NCBI GenBank assembly: GCA_009926865.1
Contig: RFOD01000001.1
Location: 1-64,000, forward strand
Direction: 5' to 3'
Source of the DNA: Gammaproteobacteria bacterium
GTDB taxonomy: Bacteria; Pseudomonadota; Gammaproteobacteria; Steroidobacterales; Steroidobacteraceae
DNA: 64,000 bases
How positions within the stretch are numbered: the first letter of the stretch is position 1; each line of letters starts with the position of its first letter. Below are positions 55,004 to 63,851 of this stretch, piece by piece. A program made the translations under genes and the position numbers. The notes under the pieces are model-generated. The model did not search any database and was not told the origin of the DNA. It saw nothing but the letters and a program-made list of their open reading frames with translations.

Positions 55004-55158
55004 GCGGGGCGGTTTCAACCACCATTCGGACACACCCGCGAAGCTGCGTTGCTGGCTGTTAAGCACTCGTTAGGATGGTGGTACCCCTTCCCCGGTCGGG
55101 TGCGACGACAGCGCGCTGATGGGTCCTTGCTGGGTCTATTCTCACTGAGTGGAGATCG

Positions 55159-56382
55159 ATGATGAGCCCCTTTCAACAACATTCGATGCTTCCCGATACA
55201 GTTCATGACGAGCAAGCTCGACAAGATTTTGTCGCTGCCTTTAGAGGACATCTTTCCGGGCAACTGATGCCCGGCACCTATCAAGTGTATAGCAAACGGG
55301 TGGAGCCCCGGTTTACGCGTGAGAAGGGCCGCGTACCTGCTGATGAACACGAAGTTCGCGCACTGATGACGCAGGACTCGTTTTATCAATTTTGGAGTGC
55401 AATGCAGCGACGAAGTCAGGAACTACTGTGGGAGGCGGTGATCGACCCCGTCGAACGAGAGTTGCCTTCACTGATCGAGCGCGCCAAGCGCCCTCCCAAG
55501 CGAGGTCAGTCCGCAGGTAGCCTGCGTTTGAACCCTGACTTGGTTGTCCCTCGCTATCACACCGCGGCAGATATCCATCTGCAACCCGGTGGCTATCACA
55601 GTGATTTTACGCGCGACGATGTCGCTGCCGGTGCGGTGTATGACAAAGGGATCAACCTCTACATGGGAGGCGCACTGGGTCCCCAAAATAATCTAATGGG
55701 AGATACGCTGCTGGCCTACCTGCGGGAGTATCACCCGACGTTCAAGCCCAAAAGAATTCTCGATATGGGCTGTGCCATCGGCAACAGCACTGTTGTATGG
55801 GCGAAGGCCTTTCCTGACGTCGAGGTCCATGGTATCGATGTCGGCGCTCCTGTCTTGCGCTACGCACACGGCCGTGCCCAAGCATTGGGCGCTAAGGTTC
55901 ACTTTAGTCAACAGAATGCTGAAGCGACGGATTTTGAGAGCGGTAGTTTTGATCTTGTATTGAGTCACATCGTTTTGCACGAAACCTCAAAGTCTGCGTT
56001 GGTACGTATTCTCGCCGAGTGTCGACGATTATTGCGACCGGGTGGCTTGATGCTGCATTTGGAAATTCCGCGCGGTCGTACCGCTATGGAAAAATTCATG
56101 CATAACTGGGAGAGCTATAACAACAACGAAACCTTCTCTCGGTACATGACCGACCTGGATCTGGCCGCTGAATCACGTAAAGCGGGTTTTCAGTCGAACG
56201 AGGTCACGGTCAGCGAATTTGCGCCGAAACTGAACGTTTCGCAGATGAACTATGCCGAGCACTTCTTTTGGAAAATTTTAGCAGGCACCAACTTGTCCCA
56301 GTTGAAATTGAATCGCGAATCTCGGTCTAAATCAAAAAGTGCTAAGCGCGCGAACTCACGCCGTCGCAACAAGTCGTCCTAA
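55159..56382 (+). CDS. Class I SAM-dependent methyltransferase with long N-terminal domain and basic tail
   Basis: 407 residues. The Rossmann methyltransferase core begins near residue 198 with motif I ILDMGCAIGNST and acidic VHGIDVG. VLSHIVLHETS and LLRPGGLMLHLEIP follow. About 195 residues precede it, an unusually long region of unknown fold (YQVYSKRVEPRF, NLYMGGALGPQNNLMGD). The last 20 or so residues are Lys/Arg/Ser-rich. Start is ATGATG after GTGGAG. It lies between the two small paralogous proteins, so all three probably work together. Methyl acceptor unknown. Confidence 0.72.
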   Translation: MMSPFQQHSMLPDTVHDEQARQDFVAAFRGHLSGQLMPGTYQVYSKRVEPRFTREKGRVPADEHEVRALMTQDSFYQFWSAMQRRSQELLWEAVIDPVERELPSLIERAKRPPKRGQSAGSLRLNPDLVVPRYHTAADIHLQPGGYHSDFTRDDVAAGAVYDKGINLYMGGALGPQNNLMGDTLLAYLREYHPTFKPKRILDMGCAIGNSTVVWAKAFPDVEVHGIDVGAPVLRYAHGRAQALGAKVHFSQQNAEATDFESGSFDLVLSHIVLHETSKSALVRILAECRRLLRPGGLMLHLEIPRGRTAMEKFMHNWESYNNNETFSRYMTDLDLAAESRKAGFQSNEVTVSEFAPKLNVSQMNYAEHFFWKILAGTNLSQLKLNRESRSKSKSAKRANSRRRNKSS

Positions 56383-56394
56383 GGAGAATTCATC

Positions 56395-56859
56395 ATGGCT
56401 CGACCCCGCACAGCGCGCACTACGCATGCCAGGAAAGGTGCCAAACGCTCCCGGAAGGTCAGTACAAAGGCTCGGTCCAAGAACGCCGCGGCGACTGCGG
56501 GGACAGCGGCACCTTCACCCGCTCGCCTACCTCGCATTGCTAAAGGTAAAAAACCCCAGTACTTCACCGACCCAGCGACCGATAAGTTATTGTGGATGAC
56601 GCTGACCCTGATGGAAGAATTGTCCGTCACCCGTGACCGCCTGGATACCGTCGAGCGGCTACTCGCAAAGCGCCGGGTGCTAACACTCAAAGATATCGAG
56701 ACCTGGAAACCAGACGATCGTGCAGCAACTGAGCGTGCAACACGGCGCGCGGCTTACGTGGATCGGATGATGCGCGCAATTCACCGTGAGCTCGAAGAAC
56801 TCACCCGCGGCGATATGCCCGCCACCGAGGCCGAGGTCATCGCCGCGGTAGAGTCTTAG
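56395..56859 (+). CDS. Small helical protein with basic N-terminus, paralogue of 54647-55003
   Basis: 154 residues. The first 40 are Arg/Lys/Ala-rich and disordered. Then come RIAKGKKPQYFTD, helices with EELSVTRDRLDTVERLLAKR and LTLKDIE, matching the 118-residue protein in order and spacing. The final 40 residues are acidic-basic helical (ELEELTRGDMPATEAEV). It starts 12 bases after the methyltransferase stop and ends 12 bases from the convergent TPR gene. Function unknown. Confidence 0.6.
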   Translation: MARPRTARTTHARKGAKRSRKVSTKARSKNAAATAGTAAPSPARLPRIAKGKKPQYFTDPATDKLLWMTLTLMEELSVTRDRLDTVERLLAKRRVLTLKDIETWKPDDRAATERATRRAAYVDRMMRAIHRELEELTRGDMPATEAEVIAAVES

Positions 56860-56871
56860 CGCAAACGCGAC

Positions 56872-58104
56872 TTAGCGCGCTGCGATCTTCCAAAGACGCG
56901 CCAGGAGCTCGAGCGTCACATTGCCCTTGACCGCATCAAACGCCTCTACAGCAGCGGCTTTGTTGCCGGACCGTAGTTGAGCGATCCCCAACGCGAGATG
57001 GGCATCGGGTACGTTACGCACATTGCCCTTGGCAAGACCTCGCTCAATCGCTTCAATCGCCTTCGCCGGCTCACCGTAGCTGAGGAAGGCTTGGCCAATG
57101 CGGACATCCACCTGACCGTTCTTGCCTGCCGCCGACTGTGCGGCTTGCTTTTCTACCTCAACGCGGTCCGTCTTCGCCTGGGTGGTAGCAGTCGCTAACA
57201 AGCGATCGCTTAATTCTTTGGCCCGTGCGTCTGTGAACATGGATTTGGCGACACCCGCTTCGAGCACACTTTGCGCCTCACCTGGCAGACCGCGCTCCAA
57301 GGCGAGCTGAGCCATCTCGGTGTACTCCTCCGCGCGACGCATACCGTCGCGATCGAAGGCCAGACGCAGCACATCAATCGTCTGCGACTCATCGGCCTGA
57401 CGGAACACGAGCAAAATCAGATTCGGCCACGTCTCCGCCCGTGGGTGATAGGTGGCTTGCTTCTCCAGGGCCTGCAACGCACAGGCATCATCTTGCAATT
57501 TGATGCAGGAGCTCAGATAGAGCTGAACCCCAATCTCAGGTGGACTCGCATTTTGACTCTCAAGGTACGCGATCCAACCCTGGACAAAATCACGCGTCGA
57601 GGCGAAATCCTCAAGCAGATAAAACGCCTGCGCGGCTAGCGTATAGGTGTTCTCATCGCGCTCACCGAGCTCGATGGCCTTTTTGCCGAAGGCCGCCGCC
57701 TTCGCGTAATTCTTGAGGTTGTAGTTGACCTGCATCAATTGTTTGTGACGCAGGTTAATCAGCGCGGGATCCAAAAAACCACTGTCAAGCGCCGCCTCGT
57801 AGGCCGTCGCCGCCGTGGCTAGATCATCCATTCTTGCAGCGCAAAACCCGAGCAGCTCGTTGATGGCAAAGATATCGTACGGACCTTTATCTTCGACCGC
57901 GTCGGCTTTTCGCAGATCCGTGACACAGTCAGCCCACTTCTCCTTCTCCAGCGCTTTCTGCGCCGAGCGGACTGGGCTTGCGACTTTCTTGGTGAGAGAT
58001 GGCTTATCCTGCGCAGGCTTATCCTGCGCCCTTGCGATCGACCCTACCGACAATAACGAGGCCACCGCCACGGTTAACGCCCACTGCAAAAATGTCCGCT
58101 TCAT
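56872..58104 (-). CDS. Exported TPR protein 1
   Basis: 410 residues with a Sec signal (FLQWALTVAVASLLSVGSIARA). Tetratricopeptide-like helical repeats run along the mature protein (AVEDKGPYDIFAINELLGFCA, YTEMAQLALERGLPGEAQSVL, AFLSYGEPAKAIEAIERGL). It is paralogous to the next gene and sits at the end of a tonB-exbB-exbD-exbD unit, a common arrangement. Probably a periplasmic partner of the TonB-ExbBD energy system. 25 bases separate the two TPR genes. Confidence 0.75.
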   Translation of the reverse strand: MKRTFLQWALTVAVASLLSVGSIARAQDKPAQDKPSLTKKVASPVRSAQKALEKEKWADCVTDLRKADAVEDKGPYDIFAINELLGFCAARMDDLATAATAYEAALDSGFLDPALINLRHKQLMQVNYNLKNYAKAAAFGKKAIELGERDENTYTLAAQAFYLLEDFASTRDFVQGWIAYLESQNASPPEIGVQLYLSSCIKLQDDACALQALEKQATYHPRAETWPNLILLVFRQADESQTIDVLRLAFDRDGMRRAEEYTEMAQLALERGLPGEAQSVLEAGVAKSMFTDARAKELSDRLLATATTQAKTDRVEVEKQAAQSAAGKNGQVDVRIGQAFLSYGEPAKAIEAIERGLAKGNVRNVPDAHLALGIAQLRSGNKAAAVEAFDAVKGNVTLELLARLWKIAAR

Positions 58105-58129
58105 CGATGTTTAACCCCCAAAAGCCGCC

Positions 58130-59341
58130 TTAGCGCGCACGCAATGCCCAAAGCTTACCAATACGCTCAAGGTCGCCATCCCCTTTAATCGCCGAAAATG
58201 CACGACGCGCCTCGGGCTTATTACCCGCCTTCAGTAGCGCCATGCCCAGCGCGAGCTGCGCTTCGGGCGCGCTGGTGAGCGAGCCCTTCTTGATGCCCGC
58301 CTGGATAGCCGCAACCGCCTTCTCGGCCTGTCCGTAGCTGAGGAAGGCTTGACCGACGGTCACCTGCGCATCGCCCGTGGCGCCAGCCGCCGCGTCACGC
58401 TCGGCCTTCGCCAAGCCCGCCCTCTGCTGGGTCGCACGTTCTTTGGCTGTCTGAAGAAGTCGAGTATTGCGATCAATATCGCGCTTTTCGGTGAACAGCT
58501 TCTGCGCAAACGCCTTCTCCAAGGCCGCCTGGGCCTCACCTGGCAACCCTCGCTCCAGGGCGAGCTGCGCCATCTCAGTGTAATCGTCAGCACGAGTCAG
58601 GGCGCCCACCTCACTGGCGAGACGAAATGCATTGAACTGCACCACCTCAGAGCGGCTGCGGAACAGAGACTGCATCAGGTTTTGCCAGGACTCAGGGTTC
58701 GGGTAATAAGTCACGAGCTTCTCAAAGCCCTCGGTCTGGCAGGCCGCATCCTTTAAATTGATACAGGACGTCAGGTAGATCTGAATCGCGTTCTCGCGAG
58801 GACGCTGGCCACGGCGCTCTTGGCTTCGCATCCAATTACGCACGAAATCACGTGCGGAGGTGTAATCCTTTTGCACGTAGTAGGACTGTGCAACAAGCAG
58901 ATAGATGTCGTTGTCGGCCGAGCCCTGTTCAATCGCACGCTGCCCAAACTCTACGGCTTTGGCGTAGTTACGGGCGTTGTAATACAGCTGGATGATGGAT
59001 TTCGTGCGGCTTGGAATCTGTGATGGGTCAACGAACTGCGAGGCTAGGTTCGTCTCAAACGCGGCTACAGCCGTCGAGAAATCATTAGACCTCAATGCAC
59101 AAAAGCCACGTAACTCATTGATAACATACGAGTCATAGCTGTTTCGACCTGGGGCCGCTTCAGCCTGGCGAAGCTTGCTTAGACAGTCCGCCCACTTACC
59201 GGACTTGCTCGCCGCTTGCGCGTCTTGCAGCAGCTTTCCGGCCGCCGCGCTGACCTGTGCCTTGGCTTGAGCTTGCGCCTCGGAAAATGCCCCACACGCG
59301 AGAACCGCAAGGGCGCAGTAAAGTGCAACAGACTTACTCAT
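58130..59341 (-). CDS. Exported TPR protein 2
   Basis: 403 residues from the ATG at 59341, chosen because it follows GAGAGGAAA and opens a signal peptide (MSKSVALYCALAVLACGAF). The mature part repeats the plan of its neighbour: DSYVINELRGFCALR, YTEMAQLALERGLPGEAQAAL and AFLSYGQAEKAVAAI. The pair probably arose by tandem duplication. A terminator-like hairpin separates it from exbD upstream. Confidence 0.76.
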   Translation of the reverse strand: MSKSVALYCALAVLACGAFSEAQAQAKAQVSAAAGKLLQDAQAASKSGKWADCLSKLRQAEAAPGRNSYDSYVINELRGFCALRSNDFSTAVAAFETNLASQFVDPSQIPSRTKSIIQLYYNARNYAKAVEFGQRAIEQGSADNDIYLLVAQSYYVQKDYTSARDFVRNWMRSQERRGQRPRENAIQIYLTSCINLKDAACQTEGFEKLVTYYPNPESWQNLMQSLFRSRSEVVQFNAFRLASEVGALTRADDYTEMAQLALERGLPGEAQAALEKAFAQKLFTEKRDIDRNTRLLQTAKERATQQRAGLAKAERDAAAGATGDAQVTVGQAFLSYGQAEKAVAAIQAGIKKGSLTSAPEAQLALGMALLKAGNKPEARRAFSAIKGDGDLERIGKLWALRAR

Positions 59342-59373
59342 GACTTTCCTCTCAACCTCTAGGGCTAAAGCCC

Positions 59374-59412
59374 ATAAAGAAAATCGCCGCACCCTCGCGG
59401 GGATACGGCGAT
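59374..59412 (-). terminator. Terminator-like hairpin between exbD and the TPR genes
   Basis: On the leftward strand ATCGCCG (59406-59412) pairs with CGGCGAT (59383-59389), with additional inner G-C pairs, followed by the T-rich ATTTTCTTT. The TPR start is at 59341. It could partly reduce TPR expression relative to exbD. Confidence 0.6.
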
Positions 59413-59450
59413 GTCCATGTTCACTTTGAATCAGAAGACGCTACGAGCCA

Positions 59451-59873
59451 TCAGTCCTGAAACTCGGCAACGTTCACAAAGCCGATTTTGACCATACGAT
59501 TTCGTTGTGCCGAGGCCAAAACGCGCGCCACCACATCGTACTTCGCACGCTTGTCGGGGCGCATATGTAACTCGGGCTGTGGGTCCTTCTGCGATTCCAC
59601 ACGGAAGTACCGCTCGAGCTGATCCATGCTCTCCACCACAGATCCGTTCCAAACGATCGTGCCGTCAAAGTCGATCTCGATATCGATGACTTCCGGTTGC
59701 ACGGGGGGCGGCGGTGCATCGGTCGGCCGTGGCATGTCGAGCTTCACGGCGTGCGTCATCACTGGAATCGTGATAATGAACATGATCAACAACACGAGCA
59801 TCACGTCGATCAACGGGGTCGTATTGATGTCACACATGCCCTCGCCGTCGTCGCCACCTACACTCATTCCCAT
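59451..59873 (-). CDS. exbD: ExbD biopolymer transport protein 1
   Basis: 140 residues from the ATG at 59873, after AGGAG. Short cytoplasmic N-terminus (MGMSVGGDDGEG), the conserved INTTPLIDVMLVLLIMF helix with the proton-carrying Asp, then a periplasmic domain with RPDKRAKYDVVARVLASAQR. It uses the proton gradient with ExbB to energise TonB. 16 bases separate it from the second exbD. Confidence 0.88.
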   Translation of the reverse strand: MGMSVGGDDGEGMCDINTTPLIDVMLVLLIMFIITIPVMTHAVKLDMPRPTDAPPPPVQPEVIDIEIDFDGTIVWNGSVVESMDQLERYFRVESQKDPQPELHMRPDKRAKYDVVARVLASAQRNRMVKIGFVNVAEFQD

Positions 59874-59889
59874 GGTGCTGCTCCTACTC

Positions 59890-60326
59890 TCAACGGGTGC
59901 CGCGAATACCGCGGTCCGGCTCAGTGATAAATCCAACCTTCACGATGCCGCCTCGCTGGATCGCGTACATCACTCGACCCACATCTTCGTAGCGTGCGTT
60001 GCCATCGCCACGGATATGAATTTCAGGCTGAGGCGTCTTCACAGCCTCTGCCGAGATACGCTCCAGAAGCGTTTCTCTGTCGGGAACTAGCTCGTTATTC
60101 CAGTACACGTTTCCGGATGAGTCCACCGCGATGGTGATGTTCTCGGGCGTGGTCTGCGTCGGGATATTGGCCGCCTTTGGTAGCGTTACTTTAACCGTCT
60201 TCGTGATCACAGGAATCGTGATCAAAAAGATAATCAGCAACACCAACATGACGTCCACCAACGGGGTGGTGTTGATCGTTACATGGGGGCTTCGTCATCG
60301 CCACCCGAACCGACATTCATGCCCAT
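59890..60326 (-). CDS. exbD: ExbD biopolymer transport protein 2, apparent frameshift near the N-terminus
   Basis: The intact-looking start is the ATG at 60326 after AGAGGG, giving MGMNVGSGGDDEAPM and then a stop at 60279-60281. The conserved continuation (TINTTPLVDVMLVLLIIF and the full periplasmic domain to 59890) is in another frame. One extra C in the C5 run at 60285-60289, or a -1 slip there, would join them as APHVTINTTPL. Without it, only a GTG at 60261 in frame could start, losing the INTTPL segment. It is a genuine shift, a slippage site or a base error. Confidence 0.75.
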
Positions 60327-60354
60327 CTTGGACCCTCTGGGAGCGGTGCCAGGA

Positions 60355-60377
60355 GGAGAGCCTGATTAAGGCTCTCC
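60355..60377 (-). promoter_or_regulatory. Hairpin between exbB and exbD
   Basis: GGAGAGCC, a 7-base loop and GGCTCTCC form a perfect 8-bp stem in the 107-base space after exbB. No T-run follows on the leftward strand, so an mRNA stability or processing element is more likely than a terminator. Confidence 0.4.
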
Positions 60378-60433
60378 CCGTGACAACCTGTACTCAAGTT
60401 CAATCGCAATAGTTCAACAATCGCGGCTCAGAA

Positions 60434-61159
60434 TTACTTCTTCGCTGCGGGAGCGGCGGCGGCCGGCGCAGGCTGCTCAACGCGAGCACCACTGACGATC
60501 GCCGAGTGCAGGTCGGACACAAAGGCGCTCAAAGTCTCTTGAACTTCTTTGTTACGACGACCCAACCAGTTGAATCCCCACACGGCAGGCACCGCGACCG
60601 CAAGGCCGATGGCGGTCATGATCAGCGCCTCGCCCACCGGGCCGGCCACCTTGTCGATGCTCGCCTGACCGGATACACCGATCGCCACCAGCGCGTGGTA
60701 GATACCCCACACCGTGCCAAAGAGACCGACGAACGGGGCCGTGGAGCCAACCGTCGCGAGGAACGGCAGGCCATCCGACAGGCCCAACGAGACCTGATCT
60801 AAGCTACGGCCCGCAGACATTCGAATCCAAGAAGAGAGATCCATGCGATCAGCTAAACGGCCGGCATGGTGCTCCTTGGCGCGAAGGACATCCTCCGCCA
60901 CCGCGCGATAGAGATCCGTCTTCGGCAGCTTAGCGACGCCTTCGCCAAGCGACCCCGCTGACCAAATCTTCTTTTCGGCTTCTTTGCCGGCCGCAATCAG
61001 TTTTCGTTGGTCGACGTACTTCATCAGAATGACGTACCACGAGAAGAGCGACATCAACGCCATGATGATCAGCGTTCCCTTGGCGACAAAGTCACCTTGT
61101 TCCCAAAGGGCCGTCAGGCCATACGGGTTCTCAACAACGGCAGTAGCTTCGTTTTCCAT
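60434..61159 (-). CDS. exbB: ExbB proton channel protein (MotA/TolQ/ExbB family)
   Basis: 241 residues with three transmembrane helices (near 29-46, 130-155 and 175-195). The central features are FLATVGSTAPFVGLFGTVWGIYHAL and VAGPVGEALIMTAIGLAVAVPAVWGFN, characteristic of ExbB/TolQ. With ExbD it forms the proton-driven motor that powers TonB. It follows tonB by 21 bases. The C-terminus is an Ala/Pro-rich tail. Confidence 0.92.
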   Translation of the reverse strand: MENEATAVVENPYGLTALWEQGDFVAKGTLIIMALMSLFSWYVILMKYVDQRKLIAAGKEAEKKIWSAGSLGEGVAKLPKTDLYRAVAEDVLRAKEHHAGRLADRMDLSSWIRMSAGRSLDQVSLGLSDGLPFLATVGSTAPFVGLFGTVWGIYHALVAIGVSGQASIDKVAGPVGEALIMTAIGLAVAVPAVWGFNWLGRRNKEVQETLSAFVSDLHSAIVSGARVEQPAPAAAAPAAKK

Positions 61160-61180
61160 GATTTCCTCGAACGATTGAAC

Positions 61181-61798
61181 TTACTTGATTTCGAACTTGA
61201 CGCGGAAAGAGACACAGGACTCCGACTGGGCCTGGCCATCAGATGTTCCGGGCGCGTAGCGACCCGCTTTGGCCAGCCGCACGGCGCCCGCATCCAAACG
61301 GCTGTAACCTGATGAAGTCACGACAGTAGGATCGCCAATCAGCCGACCCTTATCGTCCACACACGATCGCACCACGACGGCGCCTTGCTCCTCGGCACGC
61401 TTGGAGGCGGCTGGGTAATAATCCTCACTCGATGGCATCCGCCGAATCTTTGCGGCGATCACCACCTTGGGTGGCGGCGGCGCGACCACACGCGGCACGG
61501 GCTTATCGGTGACGTTACTGATGGAAGTTGTACTTTGCTGCACGGGGATGTCGATGACGACGTCCGGCGGTGGGACCTGCACCGGCGGCCGTTCCATCTG
61601 CGGCGGCGGCGGCGGCGGTGGCCGGTCCTCTTGCTGAATCTCTTCGATCATGTCGGTCACGATCGGCGGCGCAACAACTTGGACCACTTTTCGAGCCAAG
61701 CCCGACACCAAGGCGTAGACCAACAAGAGATGGAAGCCAATGATGACTGCAAGAATCATCATACGACGTGAATTATTTTGCTGTACGTAGACGGCCAT
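61181..61798 (-). CDS. tonB: TonB energy-transducing protein
   Basis: 205 residues from the ATG at 61798, which follows GAGAGA; a TTG seven codons earlier is less likely. One N-terminal helix (RRMMILAVIIGFHLLLVYAL), a Pro-rich periplasmic spacer with a run of prolines (RPPPPPPPQMERPP), and a C-terminal TonB domain with SEDYYPAASKRAEEQGAVVV and FRVKFEIK. It transmits ExbBD energy to outer-membrane receptors, possibly including the one at 10.2-12.7 kb. First gene of its unit. Confidence 0.9.
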   Translation of the reverse strand: MAVYVQQNNSRRMMILAVIIGFHLLLVYALVSGLARKVVQVVAPPIVTDMIEEIQQEDRPPPPPPPQMERPPVQVPPPDVVIDIPVQQSTTSISNVTDKPVPRVVAPPPPKVVIAAKIRRMPSSEDYYPAASKRAEEQGAVVVRSCVDDKGRLIGDPTVVTSSGYSRLDAGAVRLAKAGRYAPGTSDGQAQSESCVSFRVKFEIK

Positions 61799-62152
61799 GT
61801 TCTCTCGTGGTCTCTCCAACCCGTTGTAACGTCACCGCGACAAAGCTAACCCGCCGCGCATGACAATCGCAACCATCACTTCGACGACGATGCGAAGTCG
61901 TCACCGAAGACCATTCCGCTGCAGAACCATCCCGCGACAACGCCACGGGTATCATCCAGCTAAGCGACTAGGAACGAGGGCCGTGCATTTCCCTGTTGCG
62001 AGTCGTGAAACGACTCACCGCAGTCCTTTGCGAATCCCCCAATCCAGCTCCAACTGTAACCTCCCCCAAATGTACTGACAACCCATGCGCCGCACTCGGT
62101 ATCGGTCACTTGAAAACTCCCCCACAATGTGCCAAGCCACTCCGCGTGAAAT
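61799..62152. other. 354-base space without a convincing gene
   Basis: This should hold the promoter of the leftward tonB unit and the 3' end of the ilvD transcript. I see only a weak stem (GACGAC/GTCGTC near 61884-61903) and no strong promoter boxes or terminator. A leftward frame from 62166 encodes a Trp/Gly/Cys-rich peptide with no recognisable features and I do not call it. Confidence 0.5.
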
Positions 62153-63844
62153 TCACTCGCCTTCATCTGTGACGGCACCCGTCGATGCACTTGACACCGC
62201 GCGCGCGTACTTGGCGAGCACACCGCGTGTCGCATAGGGTTTTGGCGCTCTCCAGGCTGCGCGACGTCGCTTCCACTCAGACGCCGTCAAACTCACTTCA
62301 ATACGACGTTTGACCGCATCAATGGTAATGGCATCACCATTTTTGATGAGCGCGATCGGGCCACCCACCGCCGCCTCAGGTGCAATATGCCCCACCACAA
62401 AACCATGGCTGCCGCCCGAGAAACGACCATCGGTGATGAGCGCGACCTTATCACCGAGGCCGCGCCCCATGATGGCGCCTGTGGGGCTCAACATTTCGCG
62501 CATCCCCGGCCCACCGCGCGGACCTTCGTAACGAATCACGACGACATCGCCCGCTTTAACTTTGCCAGCAAGTATGGCTTGTGTTGCGGCCTCTTCACCA
62601 TTGAATACTTTGGCCTTACCCCGGAAGGATAAACCTTCTTTCCCCGAAATCTTTGCGACCGCTCCCTCAGGTGCGAGCGAACCGTATAGCACCACAAGGT
62701 GACTGTCGGCTTTGATCGGATTAGCAAAACTACGAACAATGTCTTGGCCGCTTGGATAATCTTTGACCTTCGCGAGATTCTGTGCAAGTGTCCGGCCCGT
62801 GACAGTCAGGCAGTCACCGTGCAACATCCCACGTTGCAACATTCGGCGCATCAAGGGCTGAATGCCTCCAATCTCAATGAGCTCTGACATGGCATAGCGA
62901 CCGCTCGGACGCAAATCTGCGAGTACGGGTATTCGTTTCCCTATACGGGTGAAGTCATCCAAGCTTAGCTTGACTTCTGCTGCTTGCGCGATGGCAAGCA
63001 AATGCAGCACGGCATTTGTCGAGCCACCCAGGGCGATCGTCACCGCAATCGCATTCTCAAACGCCTTTCGAGTCAGGATATCGCGCGGCGTAATACCTGC
63101 TTTGACAAGCTTCACCACCGCAGCGCCCGCGAGCTCACAGTCATCCTGCTTTGCAGAGCTAATGGCATCTTGCGCCGAGCTTCCGGGCAAGGACAGCCCG
63201 AGCGCTTCGATCGCTGAGGCCATGGTGTTGGCGGTGTACATGCCCCCGCAGCTTCCGGGACCTGGAATCGCGGTTCGTTCCACCTCTTTCAATTCGCGAT
63301 CGCTAACCGTGCCAGCAGCATGGCCACCGACTGCTTCAAATACCGACACAATATCGCGACGCTTCGCACCGGGGCGAATGGTGCCGCCGTAGACAAACAC
63401 CGCGGGTCGATTAAGCCGTGCAATCGCCATCGCACAACCGGGCATATTTTTGTCACAGCCACCCACCGCGACCACGCCATCGAAGCCTTCAGCGCCGACC
63501 ACCGTCTCGATGGAGTCGGCGATCACTTCCCTTGAGACGAGCGAATAGCGCATACCGGGCGAGCCCATCGAGATACCATCAGAGACCGTAATGGTGTTGA
63601 ACACGACCGCTTTGCCACCGGCCTGATCGGCGCCTGCCGCAGCGCGCCGAGCGAGATCATCAATATGCATGTTGCAGGGGGTCAGCGTCGCCCAGGTCGA
63701 AGCGATGCCGATCTGCGGACGCTTGAAGTCAGCATCCGTAAAGCCAACGGCGCGTAACATCGCTCGAGAGGGCGTTTGCTTGACGCCATCCACCACCAAG
63801 CGTGACCAACGCCTTGGATCCGCTTTCGCCCTCGTTTTACTCAT
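62153..63844 (-). CDS. ilvD: Dihydroxy-acid dehydratase
   Basis: Iron-sulfur dehydratase of branched-chain amino-acid synthesis, converting 2,3-dihydroxy-isovalerate and -methylvalerate to their keto acids. 563 residues, normal length. Cluster and active-site motifs are [20 protein letters not shown] and [33 protein letters not shown] lies in the C-terminal domain. It follows the aminopeptidase gene by only 7 bases and so may share its transcript. Confidence 0.94.
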   Translation of the reverse strand: MSKTRAKADPRRWSRLVVDGVKQTPSRAMLRAVGFTDADFKRPQIGIASTWATLTPCNMHIDDLARRAAAGADQAGGKAVVFNTITVSDGISMGSPGMRYSLVSREVIADSIETVVGAEGFDGVVAVGGCDKNMPGCAMAIARLNRPAVFVYGGTIRPGAKRRDIVSVFEAVGGHAAGTVSDRELKEVERTAIPGPGSCGGMYTANTMASAIEALGLSLPGSSAQDAISSAKQDDCELAGAAVVKLVKAGITPRDILTRKAFENAIAVTIALGGSTNAVLHLLAIAQAAEVKLSLDDFTRIGKRIPVLADLRPSGRYAMSELIEIGGIQPLMRRMLQRGMLHGDCLTVTGRTLAQNLAKVKDYPSGQDIVRSFANPIKADSHLVVLYGSLAPEGAVAKISGKEGLSFRGKAKVFNGEEAATQAILAGKVKAGDVVVIRYEGPRGGPGMREMLSPTGAIMGRGLGDKVALITDGRFSGGSHGFVVGHIAPEAAVGGPIALIKNGDAITIDAVKRRIEVSLTASEWKRRRAAWRAPKPYATRGVLAKYARAVSSASTGAVTDEGE

Positions 63845-63851
63845 TACGATC

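Noticed and set aside
55018-55082. ACCACCAT and ATGGTGGT arms before the methyltransferase gene
   Set aside because: 8-bp arms separated by 49 bases with no T-run. Chance occurrence cannot be excluded, so it is not called as a feature.
61960-62235. Leftward 91-codon frame overlapping the end of ilvD
   Set aside because: Odd Trp/Cys/Gly-rich composition, no ribosome site, overlaps ilvD coding sequence and resembles no family.
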